Shown here piece by piece: positions 14,419 through 26,761 of a stretch of DNA of 64,000 bases. The DNA lies in contig CAJJDN010000107.1 of the NCBI GenBank assembly GCA_905182985.1, positions 321,519 to 385,518 of the forward strand, given 5' to 3'. This DNA comes from Paramecium sonneborni (taxonomy: Eukaryota > Ciliophora > Oligohymenophorea > Peniculida > Parameciidae). Made by a program: the position numbers and the translations under genes. The notes under the pieces are model-generated. The model did not search any database, was not told the origin of the DNA, and saw nothing but the letters and a program-made list of their open reading frames with translations. How positions within the stretch are numbered: position 1 is the stretch's first letter; each line of letters begins with the position of its first letter.

Positions 14419-17400
14419 ATGCAAACATTTCGAAAATTCGCAAGAGGCTATATGCAAACAATGCTCTATGGTATAGAAGAGAGACCAAAGTTTAAAGTAA
14501 AGAAGAAAATTTATGAAATTAGATGGATGGTACATTTTATTTTATTTTGCATTTAATCAATCATTTTCAATATTTATCGATTATTGTGAATGCAAATTAG
14601 AATACACATTATAGCGACTTTAAATTAACTTATTCACAAAGTTTTTTAGAGTTTTTTATTTTGAATAACACTTTAAAATCATCTATGACATCAAATTTGG
14701 CATTAGCTATTATCGTAATCTCTTTTGTCTCACAATTGATACTTATCTTATTTTTGATCTTTTCTACCTTCATAAGAATATGGACAGCTAATCTTATTAG
14801 AAGAGATATAACTGGAAATGATAATATGAATTCCTAAGTATAGAAATGGGTCATGAGTTTTAATGAAACTCTTCATTGGTATTTTGTTTTCTATCCTGTA
14901 ATTTATCTCTAAATCGCAGTTATTTCTTTTAGTTCCCTTACTTGTAATTCTGTCAGTATATTTCCAAAATAAGAATGCGAAATAGGAATAGGAACTCAAA
15001 TATTAGCGATTATTCCATTAATTATTTCTTACATAAATGGATAAATTTTGATTTATATTATGAGGAATCATAGATTCCATGAACCTAATTCTTTGAAAAG
15101 AAGATATTCTTCCTTATTATTAATAAATAACACAGTTATTCTGATAGAGATATTTTCACATTATATTTTTGAAGTAAAATTAAACCATATAAATAATAGT
15201 TTCAAGTTGCCGATATCCTCAAATATTCAATGGCTAATTTTTTTGCCATCAACTAAATTATTGATTAATTAACTAATTTTCCTTACAGAGATCCAATCCG
15301 TGTTCCTTCTATTAGATTAGCATTTGTTTACGCTTGGATAGTTTTAGCAGTTACTGCATATAAATTTAACTTTTTTGATTAAGAAAATCTATTCTTCTTT
15401 ATAATCTTACCTTTGCCAGGATTAGCAATTGTAGGAGAAACCTTATCCTCATTATTTCAAAGTCATGCCATATTAAATTATAACTCTAGTATACAAATAG
15501 AAGAGAAACACATCATTATTGCTGTAGATTAATGTTACAAATATCATACTGACTTTTTAAAAGTATTAAAAATTACAATTGAATTTAGGATCCTTAAGCT
15601 CAATTGTAATATTTTTAATTTCTCATGATTCATCGTTTGTATTGTAAAAATAATAAATGCTATTCCAAACTCAAACGCTTTGAGACATTGAACGTTGATC
15701 AGAAAAAAGATCTTAACATACTGACTTTGAGCATCATCAAATGTATATTTAAGGCAGCCCAAAACTGGCTGTTTTCTATGTACTCTTTATATTAATAAAA
15801 TAGTCATAATTTAAATGCAGATTTATAATTTGAACAGTTGTAATTATAGTATATTAGTTTTGTATCGGAAATAGCTCAAAAACCATTAATAGGATATCTA
15901 GAATTGAGACAATACTAAAATAATAAATTAAATAGTAATTCGACTTATTTTGTCGAGATTACTAATAAGTTAGCAGATTAATTAAAAAAGCAAATAACAG
16001 ATAATTAAATTAGATAAAATTCCAAAGCTGTTTTGATTCATGAATAACGAACTTAGCTTATTGAAATTTCACTGACTTAATAATGGTAAACATAAAATTT
16101 GTATGAAAATTTATTATAAACATATATAAATTTGGTAGATTAAAAAATAGAGCATTGGTAAAATTTAATAAATGGATATCCTAGTTTAAATCCATTTTAA
16201 TCAAAAACATAAAAGTTATGTGAAAAAATCATGAATGTAATGTATGAAGACATATGATTAGCTTAGAATTGCATTAGATAAGTATATAGGAGTACCTTAA
16301 GAATGGTTTGATATGAAAACAACTACAACTAAAGGTATTGCTGTAAAAAAATTAAGTCATGCTTAACTTAACATAAATGTGATAACATTAAAATTATATT
16401 CATTGTTTTATTCATTAGTGATGAATGATTTTGACAGAGTAATAATAAGAATGTAATTTAGTCTGTATATGTCGAATAATATGTTAAAGATTTAACATCA
16501 AATGATAGACAAAAAGAGATTGACATAATTGATAATATTTCTCTATATAATGATTCAACAACAATTATTTTGGTTAGCATAGTCAAAAATAAAGGCAAAA
16601 TTGTTAATAAGAATTAATTGGCATTAGCTAATTTTTTTCATTATATTGATGCAAATGATTTTAAAGAATCAGTAGCTTAAGTTCATAATTTATTACCAAA
16701 AACTATGATGAAAGGTCATGAATATTTAATTGATGCATTTATTTAAAAAGGTCATAGTGAATATTTTATTCGTAAGATTTCTGGATATTATGAAAACAAA
16801 AAAGGATTTATTGAGAAATGCTATGTAAAACTAGGGAATTTATTTGAAGAATTAGATGATTATGTAATAACAGCATCTATATTAAAATGCAATATATCTA
16901 ATTAGTTGATCATGGTTGATGCTGAAGGAAAAATAATTGGAATTAGTGAAGGATTATTCAAAACTATTAGCACTAAAGTTCCAAACATAACTATTGAGTT
17001 TTTTAAAGAATTTTGTCACTTCTTTCTTATTTTCCCATCATTTTTAACTATTTTAAATTAAAATCTAAATTAAATTAGTGAATTAGATCATTAATTTATT
17101 GATGATGAAGAACATTTATTTTATATTCCTTCTAATTTAGTTGAACTTAATTCTTTATTTGTAAGAGAATAATATGAGAAAATGGGTAATACACTTGTAG
17201 ATGGTTTGGAGAGTTAAAATTTAAGTTCTTGGAGATCATGGAAATCAGTATAAAAATCTGTTAAAAGTGATCATTCATTTGGTTTAGATAGAGGAAGTAC
17301 AACAATTTTGGGGGAAAAAGTGCCAATAGCTGATAAATCTAACATTAATTTTCATTTTTAGTTTATGAATTAAAATAAAGATTAATTAGAGAAGGTATTC

Positions 17401-20292
17401 ATTATAATATAAATATAAAGTATACGATAATTAGAACAAAAATTAAAATGTCCTATTAAATGATGAAAGTTAAAAAATACTCATATCCTTACTTTGTAAT
17501 TGAATTAGAACATATGAATGAAATTAATTCTTAGCATAAATTTTTTAGTAGATATCCAACAATGGGATAAAACTTTGAAGCTTCTACAACAATGTTTAAT
17601 TCTGCTTAAAATCATAAATCATTAAATGAAACAGTACCTTCAAGTGCAGATAGATCAATTAATGATACTAAACCAGTTAGTTTTTAGCCTGATAAAGTTA
17701 ACTTAGAATTAGAAAATAATAGAAAACTAAATAAAAATACTAAAATTACAGATGAAAAAATTAAATAATTAATTTAATAAGATGATAGTAATTTATTATT
17801 TGGAAATGACCATTCTTAAATTAGGTTATTTGATAAACCAAGTGCTATAGAAATATAAGATGTTTCAGCTCCTCCATCAGAAATTATGATACCAAAAAAT
17901 GCATATAGACCAGATTTTAGTGGAATTCCTATCTAAAAAGATTAAGATGATGATTCAGATGAATTTTTTTAACTTCATAAACATTTTGATGTATGAATTA
18001 AATTATATACATAGGAAAAACCTTAAAAAGTAGAAGAAAAATAATTATAGTAAGAAAAATCTAGTGATGAATTTAAAGATAAAGATGAATCATAATAAGA
18101 AATAGAAGATAATTTTGAAAAACATTCTTCAAACTAAAATATTAATAAGAAAAACTTTATTCAATTATTAGTTGAAAATAAATAAATGCAATAAGAGTAA
18201 GTATTATAAAATTTATAATTTATAGAAACTAAAATGAAAATGATGATGAAGATAAGAAAAAAAGATCAATTGCAAGTTCATCAAGAACTAGTACCTCTAA
18301 ATCTCCTTCATTACTTGTTCGTTCCTTATATTAAGTAAGTACTTTTGGAGGAGGACTTAAATCTGTCATTTTTGCTATTCTATTGTATCTTGTGTTGTAG
18401 TTCTGTCTTGTTTTTGTTAAACTAAGCATCATACAAAGTTTTTTTTTATTAATAATTTAGATAATTATGACATTCTCTAAACAAATATCAATTATGTTAC
18501 ATATCCAGAAACTTTGAATTTTTATTTTTAAAAAATTGCATTCTTTGCTTGGATTAGCATTTAAGAAAAGCTTGACATAATTCAGTATAGTGAATTCATT
18601 AAAAAGTAATAAATAGAAGAATTGCAAGCTACAAGATAAATTATTGATGTAAAATTAAATGAATTGTACAAAGGAATAATATAATTTGAAGAATAAATAA
18701 TGAATGATGAACTTAAATTAATTAGCATTAATGATTTATCTTTTTCTGAATAATAACTTGATCTAACTTAATTAATCTAATAAATTTAGCTGCACTCTTT
18801 TAACTATATAGATAATATTTAATAAGGTGATATTTTTTCAGATTGTCTATTTTTTAGATTGAATGTACCTTATGTGTACAATTTTGCTTATAAATATATT
18901 ACCTTATTAAATGAAAACCTGGTTTATTATGAGGATAGAATTATCAATGATATAATTATTTTAACTATGACTTTTATTGCTGTCAATACGAGTATTATAT
19001 TGTATATTCTATATAATACATATTCATTAACACAATATGAGAGACAGATTTTAATGTTAATTACAAGGGTATCTCATAAAAGAGCTGAAGATATTATGTA
19101 AAAATTAACTGATGTGAGAACAATTTTAATTGAGCCTTCATAACTTTTGTGGAAAAGAGTTAATTATTTCGATATAAATTATGATTAAGTTCAATTAAAT
19201 CAATAAGTAACAAGTTTTTTATTAGCAAAATCTGTCAAAACATAATCAGTAACTAAATCAAATGAATTATCTGGTTAAAAATCTAAAATTAAAACTAAAA
19301 GATCATACTAAAGTAATTCATTAGCTTAGAGAATCTATGATCTCTCTCTTAGTTATCCTTCTAACCTTATTTTTCTTTTTTTCCTTTGGTTTTTAGCAAT
19401 TATATTTATTGTTGGAGGAATTCTCGTAACTATAAGTCAAGTTTCAGATATTAAACCCACACTCAATCTAAATTTATAATTGATTCGATTTAAACTTAGA
19501 TATGATACTCTAATTGTCTTAGGAGAAAGCCTAAAAACACAGCAAATAATTAGTGATGAATTAAAGAAAAAATTCGGAAATGTCAATATTGATATGAAAA
19601 ACTAATTAATTTTAGACCTTTTTAGTGAATAAACTGAAGGATTTTAAGATTCTATGAGAAATATTTATGATTCTCTGGCTAGTTAATCTGGACTTTTAGA
19701 AGCATAAAAAAAAGAATTATTAATGTATTTTGAAGATAGTCTTTGTAATTATATGTCTGAAGAAATTCCCTTTTGTACTATTAGAGTTTCAAACCAAAAC
19801 TTTTCTGTTCCTTAATCATTCATTACAACTTTTGGTAAACCATGGTTAGAAGATAATAATTTCGATTATTTATCTGGAGGTATAACTGGTTGTGTTTAAG
19901 AATTTACAAAAACTTTAAATTTGTATTTCTCTAAAGAAATTTAATTAAAACAAATGCAAGTGACAACACTATCAGAAACAGTCTCTTATCTAAAAACATA
20001 AATTCATTTAAATCAGTTTGTTGAATATTATCTTGATTCTGGTAAGTTGTTGTCAATTATTGGAGATAATTTGTTTGAATAAAATCAATCAAAATTGTCA
20101 TAAGCTACAACAATTATGCAATTATACATTTATATAACCGGCCTTGGTTTACTAATAGTATTAGGTTCAATTTCATATTTTTGGTTAAAATATGTTAGTA
20201 TAAGAATGAAACTTATGAGATTAAGTTTGACTCTGATTCCATATGAAATTTTATTGGAGCCAAAGACAATGAGTTCTTTAAAATAATTATGA
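14419..20292 (+). CDS. Large multi-pass membrane protein of the ciliate TmcB/PAS type
   Basis: About 1,880 residues, ATG at 14419 (MQTFRKFARGYMQTMLYGIE) to TGA at 20290-20292. Nine introns restore the frame: 14586-14614, 15174-15199, 15563-15588, 16237-16261, 16418-16437 (20 nt), 17395-17420, 17991-18014, 18197-18225 and 18438-18460. The N-terminus carries several membrane spans. A helical, TPR-like cytoplasmic region follows, starting near the Cys/Lys-rich CKNNKCYSKLKRF. A PAS-like domain comes next (LPKTMMKGHEYLIDAF, then NQLIMVDAEGKIIGISEG). An acidic Gln/Asp/Glu-rich linker leads to a C-terminal domain with more spans (for example FLAIIFIVGGILVTISQV and IYITGLGLLIVLGSISYFW). This order is typical of a large ciliate family annotated as TmcB-like or PAS-domain transmembrane proteins. 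Sensing of a ligand or of membrane state is an inference from the family only. Existence of the gene is near certain. Confidence 0.83.
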
Positions 20293-20418
20293 TATATATA
20301 CTAATAAAAGTCTTTAATTCTTTTCTTATATTGAATATTTTGATAATTGAATTTGAAAATCTTAAAAAATGTATTTGATAATTTAGTACAATTATTAAAA
20401 TAAATTAAAAAAAGAATT

Positions 20419-22014
20419 ATGATAGCTAAAAGAATTTTTAGATTAGGTTTAATCAGAAAATATTCAATATTTGAATGCTAATTTGCTTATTGTATTAATA
20501 AAAATAATATAAATTTTTAATTGATGGATTAAAAAGCAGAATAAAAATAAGAAGAATAAGTTCAAAGTAAACCATAATAAAAATAATAATAATAATAATA
20601 AGGAGAATAAAAACAAAAAGAAAAACAATTATCTGTAAAAAATCCAAAAGGAACAAGAGATTTCTTACCTCAATAAATGGTGATAAGAAGATAAGCTTTT
20701 AAGATAATTACAGATGTATTTGAATAGCATGGAGCAGTGGAAATAGATACTCCAGTTTTTGAATTAAAAGAAACATTAGTAGGTAAATATGGTGAAGAGG
20801 GAGGGAAATTGATATATGATCTTTAAGATTAAGGAGGTGAGATTTTATCATTAAGATATGATTTAACAGTACCATTTGCTAGATATTTAGCAACTCATGG
20901 ATATAAAAAACTTAAAAGATATCACATTGGAAAGGTTTATAGAAGGGATAATCCATCAATATAACAAGGAAGATTTCGTGAATTCTTTTAATGTGATTTT
21001 GATATTGCTGGAGAGTACTAATTATATTAATTATTATATTAGAAATGATCCAATGGTTGCTGATGCAGAATTAATTAAAATAATTGACCAAATATTTAGT
21101 AAATTAGATCTTGGACCTTTCTAAATAAAAATATCAAATAGAAAATTATTAGATGCCATGATATCAATAGCTGGAATTCCTAAAACATAGTTTAAAACAG
21201 TTTGTTCAAGTATTGATAAATTGGATAAATAACCATGGAAAGAAATTAGATAAGAATTAGTTGAAAAGAAAGGTGTTACTGAAGAATAAGCAGATATATT
21301 AAGCAAAATGGTTTAATTAAGAGGAGAGCCTTTCTAATTAATTTAATAACTTAAAGATTAGAAGTTATTTGAATAATAAGGAAAAGAAGCTTTAGATGAA
21401 ATGGAATTATTTTTTAATTTATTAAAGTATATGAATGGATTGAAAAATGTAATATTTGATCTCTCTTTAGCAAGAGGACTTGATTATTACACTGGTTTAA
21501 TTTAAGAAACTGTATTATTAGGTGGATAATTGGGATCCATTTCTGGAGGGTATTATAAATTATTTAATTTATTAGTGGACGTTATGATGATTTAGTAGGA
21601 ATGTTTTCAAAAAATAGTATTCCATGTGTTGGTGCATCTATTGGAATAGAAAGAATATTTGCTATTTTAGAAGATAAATATAAAAAGAGTGGAGTAGTTT
21701 TAAGAGAAAATTAATCAGATTGTGTAGTTGCTACTATTCCATCTAAAAATATTGATATGACTGCTGAAAAGTTTAAGATTTATGATTTATTATGGTCAAA
21801 TGGAATCAAAGCTGATGTTTGTTATAAATTAAATTGGAATCTAGGAAAACAATTAACTTATGCTAATGATCAATAAATACCTTATGCTATTGTTATTGGA
21901 GAAGATGAAGTCAAATAAGAAATTGTCAAATTTAAGGATTTAATTGAAAAAAAGGAAGAGACTATTAATTTAAAGGATCTTGTTTAAGTTCTTAAATAAA
22001 AAGTTGGAAAATGA
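20419..22014 (+). CDS. HARS: Histidyl-tRNA synthetase
   Basis: Class II aminoacyl-tRNA synthetase that charges tRNA-His. About 513 residues from ATG 20419 to TGA 22012-22014, with introns at 21015-21042 (28 nt) and 21550-21575 (26 nt). Diagnostic blocks are all present: [15 protein letters not shown] (motif 1 entry), [16 protein letters not shown] (motif 2), the histidine-specific [23 protein letters not shown] (its GGG codons are split by the second intron), and [13 protein letters not shown] (motif 3), followed by an anticodon-binding domain. The first ~25 residues ([20 protein letters not shown]) are basic, amphipathic and free of acidic residues until position 19, like a mitochondrial presequence. 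A second in-frame ATG at 20524 starts MDQKAEQKQEE, followed by a Gln-rich linker encoded mostly by TAA. One gene may therefore supply both mitochondria and cytosol. The enzyme call is certain; dual targeting is inferred. Confidence 0.96.
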
Positions 22015-22102
22015 ATATATAATATATACAGATATTTCAGTAACATATCTATTAAATCATTATTGTTCAATATTTTATTATTCCTTACTTTCCTTTATTA
22101 TT

Positions 22103-23660
22103 TCACATAATCTTTACATCAAATATATATTTCTATGCATATATAAATCCCAATATGTTAAATGTCCATTTTAATAAACATCCATCTCTTACATTAATCT
22201 AAAATAAATTAATATATTACTGTCGAGCAAACTAAAATTCATGTTTTATTTCCAATTATTAAAGATCCATTAATGTAATTCCATTTGTAGTACATTAACT
22301 ATTTTTTAAAGATTCAAATATTTCTTTTATGTAATTCTTAGGTTATTCCTATTATAAACACATTCCCTCAAATATAGCACCTGTTTCTCTGTAATTAATC
22401 CAATCATCTCCATCTTTATCAAGTACTTTAAATAATTCATCAATGTCAATTTAGATAGGGATTTACTTAAACTAATTCTAAAATTAGAAATAATTTATTC
22501 TAATGTAAGCTGAATCAGGAAATAGTAAAGTGAATAAATATTCTGGTGTTGTGTCTATATAAAGTACTGATTTATAATTTGGTACATATTCAGGTTTATC
22601 CAATTTATGTAAAAGTGTAGGCCAATTAGTGAATATATGTTTATATTGTGGTTATGCTAATAATTAACAATCTTAGTAATTAAAAAAACTATAATGTTTT
22701 TGAGTATCATTAACTAAATTTTTCTCTTTGGGAATTTATTCTAAATTTATGTAAATATTTTATTATTAATCCTATTGTTAGGTAATTGTAGGTTATAGAT
22801 ATGAATGAGCTGTATTAATTTATAGATAACTAGAATTTCTACTTGAAAATAGTTATGTTGGCTTAATGTCATTTTTTAAAGTTTATTCTTATAATTATTA
22901 TTATTATTATGGAGGTTCTGTCATTTATTTAAGAATACTTTCATTTGAAGATTCTGATTATATATCATCATCATCTTCTTCATTTATATCAATTTCTTAC
23001 TCTAAAAATTATTAATTTTAACTATATTAAATTGCACTAGTTTATTAAATAGTTTTTGAATCCCTTTCAGATTTATCAAGATTTATTTGAGTTTATTATT
23101 GTTAAATATACTATTGAGAATTGGTGGTATAAAACTATATTTTTTCAACATCTTTTGATTCATTTTAATTTCTATCTGAAAGTATAATTTCAGACAGTTA
23201 AACATCATTTATTAATTCTTTAGTTTTAGCTAGATTGATTATTTTAGGTGATGAAGTATCTATAGATTTCCATAAATCAGGACATGATTTTTTTTGACTA
23301 TTTTGAAATTATTAAGGTGGTTGTTAAAATATTTTTTAATTTTTATTTGATGATGGAGATTAACATTATGGAGCTTTTTCATTTTCTTTTTCTCCTTTTT
23401 TGCGTAAATATTTACGTAGTTCTGTTGACATTTCTTTGGGATTATTAATTTTTTTATAATGATTAAGTATTTAAATTACATCTTGATTTCCATCTTTTAC
23501 CATATTTCTTAATATTATTCGATCATCTTTAAAAATAACTATTTATTATAGAAAAAGTGTACATACGTGTGCAATTATCTATGAGTGTTAATATTTCTAG
23601 GTTATCTGGTTTTTTAGGATTCTTAGCTGTTTATTAGGATGTTTTTCCAAATCGAATCAT
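22103..23660 (-). CDS. Gln-rich protein with C-terminal EF-hand
   Basis: About 510 residues, ATG at 23660-23658, with one 24-nt intron (23539-23562). The middle is Gln-, Asn- and Ser-rich with an acidic patch (EEDDDDIQSESSNES). Near the C-terminus is one canonical EF-hand loop, DKDGDDWINYRE (D1, D3, D5, E12), inside an IDIDELFKVL-loop-helix context, and a degenerate second half follows. That supports calcium binding by at least one site, probably paired with a divergent partner. The frame I follow ends at TGA 22105-22103, 88 bp from the convergent HisRS stop; the last ~45 codons are less convincing. Function is not recognised: a calcium sensor or a phosphatase regulatory-subunit-like protein are both possible. 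The start lies only 36 bp from the start of the divergent neighbour. Confidence 0.7.
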
Positions 23661-23696
23661 AAAATTAACTGTTAATTACAATAATATAATAAATTC

Positions 23697-24555
23697 ATGA
23701 TAATGAATGTAAAATAAGAATTAATTCATTAAATTACAGATGAATCAATTGATCTACAAGTTGCAAAAGATTTGTTATCAGAAGCAGTTATTGAGAATCC
23801 AAGTAATAATAATAAGGTATAATAGAGGTTCTTGGGGAAATTTTTGAATAGCAATTAAATATCCACGCGCTATGCATTTTACATTACTCGTTGAGAGAAT
23901 ATACTCCTCTTTCATCTTTGATAGCAGAACAATTTCTCAATAAGAATATCTGCGTTTAATCTTCAATTGTTAAGATCTACTATTCTTATTTGTAAAAGAC
24001 AGCATCTGTGCATGAATTATATTAAGCTATTAAGAATTCAAAAGTAGAAAAACTTGACAATCCCTAAATAGTAGTAATTACTGCTCATAAGGTTTAAAAT
24101 TTATCAAATGTGGCACTTCAATTACTTTCATTATATACACCCACTTTTAAAAATATGTAAATATAAGTCTATGAAGATGTGTACGATTATGCACAATTTG
24201 TAAAAGATTAATTTATTCATATCATAGGTATTACTATTAAAATACTTTAGATAGTTATCCAACATTCTCATCATCTGCTACAATTAGTTTATATTAAATT
24301 TATAATGATGTTTTAATATAAGATGCAGAATTGCATGATTTTAGAAGATGTTGTAATGATGATACTCTTAAAGAACCTATCAAATTGAATATTTAAGAAA
24401 CTCTTTTGTCAGATTTCTTGAGTCTTTCTTCATCCCTAATGCTTGTTAGTGCAAATACTTTAAGACCCCTCAATATTCCAACTAAACTTTTACCATGTGG
24501 AGGCTAAGAATAACAAGTAATGAGATATTACAAGAAATTTTATTCAATTAGTTGA
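23697..24555 (+). CDS. Conserved-looking protein of unknown function
   Basis: About 265 residues. ATG at 23697, with a second in-frame ATG at 23703; TGA at 24553-24555. Introns 23817-23851 (35 nt, long for this genome) and 24228-24250 (23 nt) join the three coding blocks. The sequence is helical and soluble-looking (LNIHALCILHYSLREYTPLS; PQIVVITAHKVQNLSNVALQ; LIQDAELHDFRRCCNDDTLK), with no signal peptide and no membrane span. I do not recognise a domain. Codon use and amino-acid composition match the neighbours, so the gene is probably real. It is divergent from the EF-hand gene with a 36-bp gap, so both must share a very short promoter. Confidence 0.65.
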
Positions 24556-25040
24556 TTTATAATTAAAATATTAAATTATTATTCCACTGTTATCAAGTTT
24601 TTCCTTTATTATCATTTTTATTCAGAAAAAAGAAAAATTTATATTTCATATCATTATTTTATTTTAGATGAAAAATTTAATCAAAAAAGCTTTCTTTAAT
24701 ACATTAATCCCAAATAAAATAACATATTTAAAAAGTTATGATATTAATCTATCGTTTCCTTTTATTCTTTTTTTTCTAATAAGCCCATATAGATATTTAA
24801 ACTTTGGTTCAAAATATGCAAAATGATTGAAAAATAATTAAAAAAAAGATTCCAATTCTTTTAGATAAGAAATTAATATATCTAATGTTCGAATTGTTGA
24901 GCTATCATTTAAAAAAAATATTCTTTTAAAACACATGAATGAAAGAAAAAGAATTTTTAATTTCATCCCATTCTATCTTCTTCAAATATTTTTATTTGCC
25001 AATTTAAAATTTTTTTTACCTTTTTTACTTTTTAGATTGT
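24556..25040. other. Intergenic, no gene seen
   Basis: AT-rich spacer. A short reading frame from the ATG at 24668 is composed of low-complexity codons and I do not regard it as a gene. The gap is longer than usual here and runs into the relic at about 25070. Confidence 0.5.
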
Positions 25041-25069
25041 TATATAATCCTCAATCCTCAAAATATTTT

Positions 25070-25215
25070 AATGATAAATCTGGTATTTAGAATCATGGCT
25101 TTTGATGGTAGCAGAATTATAAAGTTCTATAGTCTAAAGAGATGTAATTCAAGGGGAATACATTTTTAATCTCATATTCATAAAATATTGATATTAATAA
25201 TTCATACTGATGACT
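25070..25215 (+). pseudogene. Relic resembling the secreted-protein gene at 37839-38729
   Basis: The plus strand from GATAAATCTGG onward aligns with the coding strand of the minus-strand gene at 37839-38729. Shared blocks include TTTTGATGGTAG, GATGTAATT, CATTTTTAAT/CTTTTTTAAT and TTCATAC, in the same order and at nearly the same spacing, over about 130 bases. In the intact gene this encodes DKSGASRIMNFDGSGIVTF. Here a ~2-base deletion and in-frame TGAs break the frame. I therefore read it as a decayed copy of one exon. The alignment was made by eye. Confidence 0.5.
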
Positions 25216-25386
25216 TGTGAATAAAATTAATTCATTAGAAAGTAGAGGTATTTGTTTTCAATATCTCATCCAAAGTTTTAATTAAACAGATTGATCAAAT
25301 AATAAAATTTATTCAAATACTTATTAATTTAAAATTAAAAATAAAGTAATAATTCTTAAGGAAATAAATTTAAATAAATTATGAAT

Positions 25387-26619
25387 TCATGAATCCTAAT
25401 TAAACAGATTACTTTATTCATCTCTATGAACATATTTGAAAATCATTTCTTTTTTATCATATATCTAAAAATATTAATAAAAATTTTACATCCTCCATTT
25501 CTTTAAATGCTTATAAAAGTTTATCATTGTATGGGTAGAAAATACCTTCTTTATAATTTACAAAGTTAGCAGATGCAGGAACCCATTCATTAAAATTTTC
25601 ATGAAGATCATTATCAATTAGATTATCAATTTACTTAACATCTCTTATTCCCTATTACAAGAGTTATCTTAAAGTAAAATTGTTTTTTGCTGCTTCTAAA
25701 ATTTCTTATTTATCAAGTTAACCATCTCCATTGATATCACATTCCATAAATATTTTAGATATAGTTTTTTTTAATTTTTATCGGTCACTGAAAGAAGCAA
25801 TATTTAATTTCAAAACATTATATAATTCTTATTCAGAGATGGATCCACTTCCATCAGTATCACAAATTTCAAAAAAAACCTTCATTTTTTCTTCAATAGA
25901 ATCTTCCTTAAATACTTCTAATCCAACAATTAATTCCTTATAATCAATAGTACCACTCTGATCTTCATCGAAAACATAAAATAGTTTTTCTGAAAGATCA
26001 GTACCCAATCCTACAACACTTAATAAATCTGTAAATTCAGCTTTATTGAGACCATTTTACTTCTTTTTTGCATATTTAACCATAACTTGATAATTGCTAA
26101 AGAGCTAAGTAATAGCCTCTTTTCTATTTTTTAAAAGCCATTATATAGTTTTCCATTTCATTTTAAACTTTGATCTAGCTGTTACTTTTTTAGTTAGATT
26201 GAAATTAGAATGTTTTTATGTTTAATTATTTAACATTATCGATACACTACCTTTTGGAACTGATACTGCTTTTTTGATGTTTCTGTTTTTCTCTGTATAT
26301 TTACATTTATTCTATAATTTCTTATTGTATACCAACTCTTGAATCTTTTCTAATCTCACCAACTATGGATTCTTGCATTAATATTTATATCCTTCATTTC
26401 AAAATTATACTTACGTTTCATTTAAGGATCTTATTCAGATTCTAATATTACACTTAAATCCTAACTTTAAAAGCGAGTTGGCAATTCAATCACACTGTTT
26501 TGGCTTTTCTAAGAAGTTAATGATCTTGGTGAAGGCTATATAGAATGACTCACTTAGGAAGAATTCATATTCTATTTAGGACCATAACTATGATCTAATG
26601 CATATGAATGAGTTTTCAT
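25387..26619 (-). CDS. Calcium-binding EF-hand protein (three clear EF-hands)
   Basis: About 395 residues, ATG at 26619-26617 to TGA 25389-25387, with introns 26392-26414 (23 nt) and 25465-25489 (25 nt). The N-terminal ~130 residues are Ser/Gln/Lys-rich and probably disordered. The C-terminal half carries three canonical EF-hand loops in regular spacing: DEDQSGTIDYKE, DTDGSGSISEQE and DINGDGQLDKQE, each with the acidic residues at positions 1, 3, 5 and a Glu at 12. A degenerate first hand (KKKQNGLNKAEF) probably pairs with the first. The layout resembles calcineurin-B/NCS-like sensors or the regulatory end of a CDPK, but there is no kinase domain. No N-myristoylation glycine follows the Met. 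Role as a calcium sensor is inferred from the family; the partner is unknown. Confidence 0.87.
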
Positions 26620-26761
26620 AAGAAAAAGTTTTTATTTCATGAAATTTAATAATAAGAATAATTTTGTAAAGTCTTTAATAAATTCTGTTGAAAGAAAAAT
26701 AAACCTATAGAATTATAATTAAATAAACTTAATCATAATAAATATATTTAAAACATTTAAT

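Noticed and set aside
24668..24830. Short plus-strand frame in the intergenic gap
   Set aside because: About 50 codons, AT-driven composition, no support beyond an ATG.
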